37,653 nt of DNA from Balneolaceae bacterium. Its GTDB lineage: Bacteria > Bacteroidota > Rhodothermia > Balneolales > Balneolaceae. The notes below the pieces were generated by a model that ran no database searches, was not told the DNA's origin, and was given only the letters and a program-made list of their open reading frames with translations. Position 1 is the stretch's first letter, and every line of letters starts with the position of its first letter. The position numbers and the translations under genes were made by a program. This document shows, in pieces, positions 1 to 6,556 of the stretch. The stretch covers positions 1-37,653 of the forward strand of contig JAFIFA010000059.1 in NCBI GenBank assembly GCA_020832225.1, written 5' to 3'.

Positions 1-145
1 TGCCACCACGGCCGTATCCCTGCTGTCTTCGGATTAAGTGCTGTTGGATATCCTCTTCGGTAAGCCTGAGCCCTGCCGGGGTGCCCTCTACAATTCCTGT
101 TAATTCGGGTCCATGAGATTCGCCGGCGGTAAAGTATCGAAACAT
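1..145 (-). CDS. aroC: Chorismate synthase, N-terminal fragment (cut by window edge)
   Basis: Chorismate synthase converts EPSP to chorismate, the last common step of aromatic amino acid synthesis, using reduced FMN. The leftward reading frame starts with the ATG at 145-143 and runs off the window after 48 codons. The residues begin [15 protein letters not shown] and include the family hallmark GESHG, then a [10 protein letters not shown] stretch and [10 protein letters not shown] near the edge, which is the expected N-terminal order of AroC. No good Shine-Dalgarno sequence is seen, as is usual in Bacteroidota relatives. The gene is divergent from the mla operon. A second shikimate-pathway gene, aroQ, lies about 11.5 kb to the right. 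The identification is firm; completeness cannot be judged. Confidence 0.93.
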   Translation of the reverse strand, partial: MFRYFTAGESHGPELTGIVEGTPAGLRLTEEDIQQHLIRRQQGYGRGG

Positions 146-194
146 AAAGTGTTAGTTTTCAGAGATGAAATTTCGTTGTGAATAAGATAAAGGA

Positions 195-202
195 TAAATT
201 TG
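195..202 (+). promoter_or_regulatory. Candidate -7 box of the mla promoter
   Basis: TAAATTTG matches the Bacteroidota -7 consensus TAnnTTTG exactly. A TTTC at 171-174 lies 20 bases upstream and could be a weak -33 element. If used, the leader before mlaE would be about 150 bases. This is a motif match only. Confidence 0.35.
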
Positions 203-222
203 CTATCTGCTTTTTTTATTGG

Positions 223-235
223 GGATTCAGAATCC
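223..235. promoter_or_regulatory. Palindrome in the aroC-mlaE divergent region
   Basis: GGATTC, a central A, then GAATCC form a perfect 13-base palindrome. It sits between the divergent aroC and mla genes, just downstream of the candidate mla -7 box, so it is placed like an operator. No regulator can be named. Confidence 0.3.
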
Positions 236-361
236 TCTCTTATTTTCAGCATCAGCGGCAAATTTGAAGAGGGAACGGAAAGCCCTGCGGCTTCGATTCT
301 GTGATCGGGTCGACGGGCCGGATGTTAAAAGCTGCTGCATTGACGCTATGATTATCATCAA

Positions 362-1099
362 ATGAACGCATTAAAAGAACTAGGAAATTACAGCTCGCTG
401 CTTTACCAGGCTCTTCGTTCATCAACGGAGTTCAGTACATACAGAAAGAATCTGTTTCAGGAGCTGGTTAAGGTAGGGTACGACTCTGTGCCAATTATCG
501 TTCTGGTAGGGATTTTTACCGGATCGGTAATGACGCTCCAGTCGGCCTATCAGCTGGAGTCTGCATTTATTCCGCTCTCAACAATCGGAGCGATTGTATC
601 TGAATCGATCCTGATTGAGCTGGCTGCGGTGATTTCCAGTCTAGTGCTTGCAGGTAAGGTTGGGGCCAGGGTTGCAACCGAACTGGGAACCATGCGTGTG
701 AGTGAACAGATAGATGCACTGGAGTCGATGGGTTTCAACTCCGTCTCGTTTCTGGTGGTTCCAAGAGTATTGGCGGGAATTCTGATGTTCCCGGTTCTCT
801 ATATTGTTGCAGCGATATTCGGTATTGGGGGTGGTATTGCGGCCGGCTATTTTTCCGGAACCGTCCCGCCATCCGATTTCCTTCAGGGAGCCAGGATGTA
901 CTTTTATCCCTGGAATGTAGTTTTTGGGTTTGTGAAGATGTTCGTATTCGGATTTATTATAACATCCGTCTCCTGTTACAAAGGCTACTACGCCCGAGGG
1001 GGAGCGGAGGGAGTGGGTAAAAGTACAACCAATGCCACAGTATTGAGCTGTATCTTTGTACTGCTCGCCGACTTTGTATTAGCAGCACTACTACTATGA
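362..1099 (+). CDS. mlaE: MlaE-family phospholipid ABC transporter permease
   Basis: This is the inner-membrane permease of a Mla-type ABC system that moves phospholipids between inner and outer membranes. The 245-residue length is normal for the MlaE family. Several hydrophobic segments are visible, for example around residues 38-60, 78-98, 130-165 and 222-244, together with the conserved family stretch around ELGTMRVSEQIDALESMG (about residues 107-124). The gene overlaps mlaF by four bases (ATGA), so the two are translationally coupled. The start at 362 overlaps the stop of a five-codon upstream frame (348-365), which may influence initiation. Assignment rests on family similarity and on the mlaE-mlaF-mlaD order, which is the standard one. 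Confidence 0.93.
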   Translation: MNALKELGNYSSLLYQALRSSTEFSTYRKNLFQELVKVGYDSVPIIVLVGIFTGSVMTLQSAYQLESAFIPLSTIGAIVSESILIELAAVISSLVLAGKVGARVATELGTMRVSEQIDALESMGFNSVSFLVVPRVLAGILMFPVLYIVAAIFGIGGGIAAGYFSGTVPPSDFLQGARMYFYPWNVVFGFVKMFVFGFIITSVSCYKGYYARGGAEGVGKSTTNATVLSCIFVLLADFVLAALLL

Positions 1100-1836
1100 T
1101 CGAGATTCAGACACTTACCAAAAGCTTCGGAGACCTGCTGGTCTGGGAGGATGTCACCTTTCGCATTGATGATGGAGAGACGGTGGCGATTATTGGTCGC
1201 TCCGGCTGCGGGAAGTCCGTGCTTCTGAAGCATATCAATGCCCTTTTAAAGCCCGATTCCGGGCGGGTCATCATTGATGGAAAGGATATTCACGCACTCG
1301 ACTATGTTGATCAGCGGAGGCTGAGACAGAAGTTTGGAATTCTCTTTCAGGGATCTGCGCTTTTCGATTCTATCAACACATTTGAAAATGTAGCATTTCC
1401 GCTCCGCTATTTTACGGATAAAAGCGAGGAGGAGATCACAGAAACGGTGATGCGATCTCTTAGCTACGTTAATCTGGAAGAGGCTGCCGGGAAAGAGACC
1501 TCTGAATTATCGGGCGGTATGAGGAAGCGGGTTGGGCTTGCAAGGGCGATCGTTCTTCAGCCCTCCTACATCATGTATGATGAACCAACATCGGGACTCG
1601 ATCCGCAAACCGCCGATGAGATCAACGAACTGATTATCGGGATGTCTGAAACCCTCGATATCACCTCTATTGTAATCACACACGATATGCACAGCGTGCT
1701 TGAGGTTGCCGATAAGGTTGCCTTTCTGGATCAGCAGAAGCTGAGCTGGTTTGGCACCGTTGAGGATATGAGAAAGTCTGATCACCGGGAACTACAGGCG
1801 TTTATCACAGCCAGCGAATATCAAATTAAACTATAG
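1096..1836 (+). CDS. mlaF: MlaF-family phospholipid ABC transporter ATPase
   Basis: This is the cytoplasmic ATPase that powers the MlaE permease. All ABC motifs are present: Walker A GRSGCGKS at residues 34-41, the signature LSGG at 138-141, Walker B ending in Asp162-Glu163 with the following PTSGLDP D-loop, and the switch His196 in ITHD. The Q-loop is in the LFQGSALFDS segment, whose GSALFDS wording is typical of MlaF and its plant and actinobacterial relatives rather than of solute importers. The length of 246 residues is usual. The start ATG overlaps the mlaE stop. Only nine bases separate its stop from mlaD, so the three genes form one operon. Confidence 0.94.
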   Translation: MIEIQTLTKSFGDLLVWEDVTFRIDDGETVAIIGRSGCGKSVLLKHINALLKPDSGRVIIDGKDIHALDYVDQRRLRQKFGILFQGSALFDSINTFENVAFPLRYFTDKSEEEITETVMRSLSYVNLEEAAGKETSELSGGMRKRVGLARAIVLQPSYIMYDEPTSGLDPQTADEINELIIGMSETLDITSIVITHDMHSVLEVADKVAFLDQQKLSWFGTVEDMRKSDHRELQAFITASEYQIKL

Positions 1837-1845
1837 GCCGATACC

Positions 1846-2775
1846 ATGAAAATGAGCAATGAAGTTAAAGTTGGAATCACCGTTCTGCTGGCATTTATAG
1901 TGGCAGTGGTAGGATTTCGTTTTATGCGCGACGTGCCAATTCTCCGGCAAACAATGGAGATCTCAACACATTTTGAGCGGGGAGATGGTATCAGTCAGGG
2001 GAGTATCGTGAACGTTCGCGGGGTCAAGGTTGGCTCTGTAAGCACTGTGCGCCTCACCGATGATGGCCGTGTTCGTGTGACGATGCGCCTCGACGGCCGA
2101 ACATCTGTTCCTGAGAACAGCGTGGCTCAGCTAACCTCACTTGGCATTGTGGAGGGGAAATCGATTGTACTGCAGCTTGGCGATTCGGATGAGATGGTTG
2201 AGCACGGCGGGGAAATTGAAGGCGTCTATGTAGAGTCTATGACGGAGCTGCTGGGCAACCGGGGTGAGGAGATTGCCGATGATGTTTCAGCCTCACTATC
2301 GGAACTGAATCTCTTTCTGAAGCAGCTGAATCAGACGTTTGATGACGACGTATCAGCTCAGATGGGCCAGGCCTTTGGTAACGCTGAGCAGGTAACGCGT
2401 CAACTTTCCGAAATCCTCGATCAGAAAAAAGGTGAGATCGAACAGGCGATTTCAGCCGGAAGCAGCATGCTCAGTCAGCTCGATACACTCGCTACAGACA
2501 ATCGTCCAAAGGTGGATAACATCATGGACTCCCTGGAGAGCAATATTGAGGAGCTGGCACGAGTTAGAGAGGAGATGGAGCGGGCCACGGCCAGCCTCAA
2601 CAGCATCCTTGAAAAAATTGATGGGGGTGAGGGCACGCTCGGTAAACTGGTTAATGATTCGGAGATGTATGACAATCTCAATGAGTTGACGATCGAGATG
2701 AACAACCTGGTTCGTGGAATTAATGAGAACCCGGGCCGTTATCTTCGACACATGAGCATTATTGAAATTTTCTGA
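1846..2775 (+). CDS. mlaD: MlaD-like MCE-domain lipid-binding protein
   Basis: MCE proteins form membrane-anchored rings that carry phospholipids through the periplasm and work with MlaE and MlaF. An N-terminal transmembrane anchor spans about residues 9-27. The MCE domain follows at about residues 38-117, with the characteristic VNVRGVKVGSV and LTSLGIVEGKSI stretches. The remaining 190 residues are rich in Glu, Leu, Ser and Gln with heptad character, suggesting a coiled-coil stalk longer than in the 183-residue E. coli MlaD. This resembles MCE proteins of Bacteroidota, plastids and mycobacteria. ATG at 1846 is used, with an alternative ATG at 1852. No mlaB or mlaC follows, so the periplasmic carrier must be encoded elsewhere or be unnecessary with a long MCE protein. 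Confidence 0.9.
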   Translation: MKMSNEVKVGITVLLAFIVAVVGFRFMRDVPILRQTMEISTHFERGDGISQGSIVNVRGVKVGSVSTVRLTDDGRVRVTMRLDGRTSVPENSVAQLTSLGIVEGKSIVLQLGDSDEMVEHGGEIEGVYVESMTELLGNRGEEIADDVSASLSELNLFLKQLNQTFDDDVSAQMGQAFGNAEQVTRQLSEILDQKKGEIEQAISAGSSMLSQLDTLATDNRPKVDNIMDSLESNIEELARVREEMERATASLNSILEKIDGGEGTLGKLVNDSEMYDNLNELTIEMNNLVRGINENPGRYLRHMSIIEIF

Positions 2776-2906
2776 AAAATCAATTGGAGAGACGTGCGTT
2801 ATCTACCGGGCAGTGAATTGCTAGTCGCATAATGTTGTCGTATCTTTTCAGGCTCAGAAAAAATATTCAGAATTAATTTTAAACAGTAGTTGCAGAGGTT
2901 TTTCTC

Positions 2907-4679
2907 ATGGGTGTAATGGAAAAAATGAGAAACAGTACGGCATCCATTCTATGGATCCTGATTTTCTCGTTCGGAGTTTTATGGGTATTGGCTGATGTTG
3001 ACTTTTTTGCCGGAATCACGCAGGGACCAACCAATCTTGGCGTTGTAAATGGCAATGAGATCACAATGGATGAATACAACCAGCGTGTGAGCTTCTATAC
3101 CGAACAGTTCAATCAGCAGACCGGGTCCAACATGACCCCTGAACTTCGTGCCACGTACGAAAATCAGGCCTGGGAAGATCTGGTTGCCGCACGTCTGATC
3201 GAAGACAAGATGAACCAGATGGGTATCTCGGTAACAGACCGTGAACTGATCGAGATGGTTACCGGCGACAATCCGGACCCATTCATTCGTCAGCAGTTTG
3301 CCCGTGAGGATGGAACCATCGACCGTGTTGCACTACAGGCAGCTATCGACGCACCTGAAAACAGCGAAGTCTGGATTATGATTGAGCAGCAACTGCGCGA
3401 GAATCGTCGTCAGCAGAAGATGAATAACTTCATCTCTTCAGGCCTTCGCGTGAGCAGCCTCGATATCAAAAATGAATTTATCAGAAACAACTCTTTCGCA
3501 GATATCCGCTATGTCCGATTTCCATATAGCGAAGTATCTGACGATGAGATCAGCATTTCGGAAGAAGAGCTCCGTCGCTACTATGAAGCGAATCCGGATC
3601 AGTTCCGCAGAAGTGAATCGTATCGCTTCCGATACGTAAGCTGGGATAAAACCCCAACATCCCGTGACACAACACAGACCATTCAGGATGTTGAAGATCT
3701 CCGCGGCGCTTTTGCTGATGCCGTGAACGACTCCCTGTTCCTCGACCGCTATCAGTCTGAAGTGCGCTACCGTGGCGGCTTCCACAGAATCAGTGATCTG
3801 GAAGAGGCATATCAGCGAGTAGCCGACATGGAAGAGGGTGAGGTTTCAGAAGTATTTAAGGTAGATGGTGATCCTCACGTGATCAAGCTCATTGAGCGTC
3901 GCAATGATGAGGTTCGCTTTGGTGTTCTCTCCTACAGAGTTGTTGCAGACCCTGTTGGTACAATTGACCGTCTCGCAGAGCAGGCAGAAGAGTTTCAGTT
4001 TTACGCTTCTTCCGAAGGTTTTGAAAGTGAGGCAGATCGAAGAGATCTTGAGGTGAGAGAGGCAACAGCTACCAAAGGAAACCCCCAGATCTCCGGACTT
4101 GGGCAGTCTCAGAAAACATTACGCGTTCTGGAAGATCTCAGAAGAAACAGAGTTTCTGATCCGGTTGAACTGGATGAGAAGTTTATCGTTGTTCAGATGA
4201 TCGAACGCACCCCGGAAGGAACCCGTCCATTCAGCGAGGTTCGCAGCCAAGTGGAGAGCGCTGTTCGAAATCAGAAGCGTATTGAGATGACCATGCAGCG
4301 TGCACAAGAGGTTCTCTCCGGCAATGGTGATATTGACGCCCTAGCAGAAAGAGCCGGAAAAGAGGTGCGCCTCGCAGAAGGAATTCGAAAAGGCGGATCC
4401 AGCATTCCGGGAGCAGGACGAGAGCTGAGAGTGATCGGTTCTATCTTCAACAAAACTCCGGGCGAGCATTCCGGAGCGATTCGAGGCGAAAACGCCGTTT
4501 TTGTGATGATCGTTGATGATCTTGATATCGCAGACGCTTCCGAAATGACTACCGCTCAGCGAAGCGAAATTCGAAACAGGCTTGAGCAGCAGAAATTCTC
4601 TGCATTCAATCAGGTCTTTGTTGATCGTCTCAAAGAGGGTGCCAGCATCCGCGATAACCGGGATCGTATGCTCCGGTAA
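2907..4679 (+). CDS. PpiD/SurA-like periplasmic chaperone or peptidyl-prolyl isomerase
   Basis: This is a membrane-anchored periplasmic protein that probably helps outer-membrane and exported proteins fold. It has a short cytoplasmic start, one transmembrane helix at about residues 12-30, then a SurA_N-like chaperone region (about 40-200) with the pattern VVNGNEITMDEYNQRV typical of PpiD. A parvulin-like segment is recognisable only weakly at about 225-330, in the stretch RGGFHRISDLEEAYQRV through GEVSEVF and HVIKLIER. The usual parvulin SHILI signature is not visible, so chaperone activity is more certain than isomerase activity. The C-terminus is charged and helical. At 590 residues it is close to E. 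coli PpiD (623). It stands 131 bases after mlaD and ends just before a strong terminator. Confidence 0.82.
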   Translation: MGVMEKMRNSTASILWILIFSFGVLWVLADVDFFAGITQGPTNLGVVNGNEITMDEYNQRVSFYTEQFNQQTGSNMTPELRATYENQAWEDLVAARLIEDKMNQMGISVTDRELIEMVTGDNPDPFIRQQFAREDGTIDRVALQAAIDAPENSEVWIMIEQQLRENRRQQKMNNFISSGLRVSSLDIKNEFIRNNSFADIRYVRFPYSEVSDDEISISEEELRRYYEANPDQFRRSESYRFRYVSWDKTPTSRDTTQTIQDVEDLRGAFADAVNDSLFLDRYQSEVRYRGGFHRISDLEEAYQRVADMEEGEVSEVFKVDGDPHVIKLIERRNDEVRFGVLSYRVVADPVGTIDRLAEQAEEFQFYASSEGFESEADRRDLEVREATATKGNPQISGLGQSQKTLRVLEDLRRNRVSDPVELDEKFIVVQMIERTPEGTRPFSEVRSQVESAVRNQKRIEMTMQRAQEVLSGNGDIDALAERAGKEVRLAEGIRKGGSSIPGAGRELRVIGSIFNKTPGEHSGAIRGENAVFVMIVDDLDIADASEMTTAQRSEIRNRLEQQKFSAFNQVFVDRLKEGASIRDNRDRMLR

Positions 4680-4706
4680 CAGGTTATGGCCTGAAACAAC
4701 ATTTTC

Positions 4707-4745
4707 AAAGGGCAGGAGATATTCTCTTGCCCTTTTTTTGTTTTA
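4707..4745 (+). terminator. Rho-independent terminator after the ppiD-like gene
   Basis: AAAGGGCAGGAG (4707-4718) pairs with CTCTTGCCCTTT (4724-4735) across a five-base loop, with one mismatch-like G-T position. It is followed by a T-rich run to 4745. It separates the folding-factor gene from the riboflavin genes. Confidence 0.85.
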
Positions 4746-4795
4746 AATTGTCTGACTCCTGAAATCTCCCATCAGATCTTTGTACCCTTTACAGT

Positions 4796-5917
4796 ATGAA
4801 ACACACCAAACAGGATAAAATATGGATGCAGCGGGCGCTCAGCCTGGCGGCAAAGGGTCTTGGTTACGTCTCGCCAAATCCAATGGTAGGGTGTGTTATC
4901 ATCTCTGGAGATGGGGATTTGATTGGCGAAGGGTTTCATGAACGACACGGCCAGGCACACGCAGAGGTAAATGCTGTAAGGGCTGTAGAGGATCACTCCA
5001 GGCTAAAGGGGGCAACCGTTTATGTTACCCTGGAGCCCTGTTCTCATCATGGCAAAACACCACCCTGCGCCGATATGCTGGCACGCCTGCCGCTTAACCG
5101 GGTTGTGGTGGCGATGAAAGACCCTTTTCCTGAGGTAGATGGAAAGGGAATTGAGCAGCTTCGAAGTGCGGGTATAAGTGTGGATGTGGGATTGCTCAAA
5201 AAAGAGGCGGAGAAACTAAACGAGAAGTGGCTTCACGCCCTTGAGCTGGGCCGGCCTTTTATTACGCTAAAAATTGCCCAGACGGCAGATGGCTATGTGG
5301 CTGCACCCAATGGCGACTCAAAGTGGATATCCTGCAAAGAGTCGAGAACACTGGTGCACCGGTGGCGAAGCCAAGATGATGCTGTGATGGTTGGCAGAAA
5401 TACGGCACTTCACGACAATCCATCCCTTACGGTTCGGCTGGTCGAAGGAAGGCAACCGGTTCGCGTGGTTCTGGATGGCCCCTTTGAACTGCCGCGCAAT
5501 CTTAATCTATTTACTGATCAGTTTGAAGAGAAGACGATCGTGATTACCCACAACCGGGAAAAATCGGAGGCTGAGGCAGATCCGATGCTGAAGATGTTCC
5601 AGAGTAACTACTTTCGGGGCGAAATTATCCATGTTGATCAGACCGAGGGCCACGTTCGCCTGAGGGAGGCAGCCAGAAAGTTATGCGACAAAGGAATTCA
5701 CTCCCTGCTGGTAGAGGGAGGCCAGCACCTATCATCCGCGCTCTTGAGAGCCGGAATTGTAGACCGCCTTCAGCTGTTTATCGCTCCGAAGCTGTTGGGT
5801 GGAGGTACCAGATCGATCATGAACCTCAATGTGAACCGAATGGAGGATATCGTCCCATTCAGCTCTTTTGAGTGGCAGCAGGTGGGGCCTGACATGCTTC
5901 TCACAGCAGATCTTTGA
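4796..5917 (+). CDS. ribD: Bifunctional riboflavin deaminase/reductase RibD
   Basis: RibD performs the second and third steps of riboflavin synthesis: deamination of the pyrimidine made by GTP cyclohydrolase II, then NADPH-dependent reduction of its ribose. The N-terminal deaminase (about residues 1-145) has His55 and Glu57 in HAEVNA and Cys82 and Cys91 in PCSHHGKTPPC, the expected zinc and proton-shuttle residues. The C-terminal reductase begins near RPFITLKIAQTADG (about 154) and includes SKWIS and the LLVEGGQHLSS stretch. The length of 373 residues is normal. No FMN riboswitch fits in the 50 bases between the upstream terminator and the start. It is followed 38 bases later by ribE. Confidence 0.96.
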   Translation: MKHTKQDKIWMQRALSLAAKGLGYVSPNPMVGCVIISGDGDLIGEGFHERHGQAHAEVNAVRAVEDHSRLKGATVYVTLEPCSHHGKTPPCADMLARLPLNRVVVAMKDPFPEVDGKGIEQLRSAGISVDVGLLKKEAEKLNEKWLHALELGRPFITLKIAQTADGYVAAPNGDSKWISCKESRTLVHRWRSQDDAVMVGRNTALHDNPSLTVRLVEGRQPVRVVLDGPFELPRNLNLFTDQFEEKTIVITHNREKSEAEADPMLKMFQSNYFRGEIIHVDQTEGHVRLREAARKLCDKGIHSLLVEGGQHLSSALLRAGIVDRLQLFIAPKLLGGGTRSIMNLNVNRMEDIVPFSSFEWQQVGPDMLLTADL

Positions 5918-5955
5918 TCTAAAAACTACATAACAAGAAACCAACCTGATTAGAT

Positions 5956-6552
5956 ATGTTTACCGGAATTGTAGCAGAAGTGGGCACCGTTGCCGAGATG
6001 AAACCGATTGAGGGGGGCAGAGAGATCACCATCAATTGCTCATTTGCAGGAGATACCCATATTGATGAGAGCATTGCAGTAAATGGGGTTTGTCTCACCG
6101 TAGTGGATTTTAATGACGAACAATTTCGAATTCAGGCCGTGGATGAAACGCTTCGAAAAACATCGATTGGAGATCTGAAAGAAGGGTCGGTAGTTAACCT
6201 TGAGCGGTCTCTTACACTGGAAAAGGGAATTGAGGGGCACATTGTGCAGGGCCATGTAGATACTACCGGAACCATCTCGGAGATCAGTCAAGACGGTGCA
6301 GATCTGTTGGTAACGGTGGAGTATCCGGAGGAGCACAAGGATTTGATTGTTGGGCGTGGAAGTATAGCTATTGATGGAATCAGCCTGACGGTAGCGAGAG
6401 AGGAGGAAAACCGATTTACAGTAGCGATTATCCCCTACACGTGGGATCACACCAATCTCCGGGATAAGAAAGCGGGAGATTCCGTAAACCTTGAGTTCGA
6501 TATCTTCGGCAAATACATTGTCCGATACCTCAAAAACCGCGAAGGGAAGTAG
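5956..6552 (+). CDS. ribE: Riboflavin synthase alpha chain
   Basis: Riboflavin synthase dismutates two molecules of 6,7-dimethyl-8-ribityllumazine into riboflavin and the pyrimidine precursor. The protein begins with the diagnostic MFTGIVAEVG. It shows the family's two lumazine-binding repeats: the first contains AVNGVCLTV (about 41-49), and the second begins at GHIVQGHVDTTG (about 95) and contains AIDGISLTV. The length of 198 residues is usual. It forms a two-gene operon with ribD; ribBA and ribH are not in the window. Its stop lies only four bases from the stop of the leftward lptD-like gene, with no obvious terminator between, so the two transcripts probably overlap at their 3' ends. Confidence 0.95.
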   Translation: MFTGIVAEVGTVAEMKPIEGGREITINCSFAGDTHIDESIAVNGVCLTVVDFNDEQFRIQAVDETLRKTSIGDLKEGSVVNLERSLTLEKGIEGHIVQGHVDTTGTISEISQDGADLLVTVEYPEEHKDLIVGRGSIAIDGISLTVAREEENRFTVAIIPYTWDHTNLRDKKAGDSVNLEFDIFGKYIVRYLKNREGK

Positions 6553-6556
6553 CCGA

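Noticed and set aside
4746-4795. FMN riboswitch upstream of ribD
   Set aside because: Only about 50 bases separate the upstream terminator from the start and no conserved RFN segments are present.
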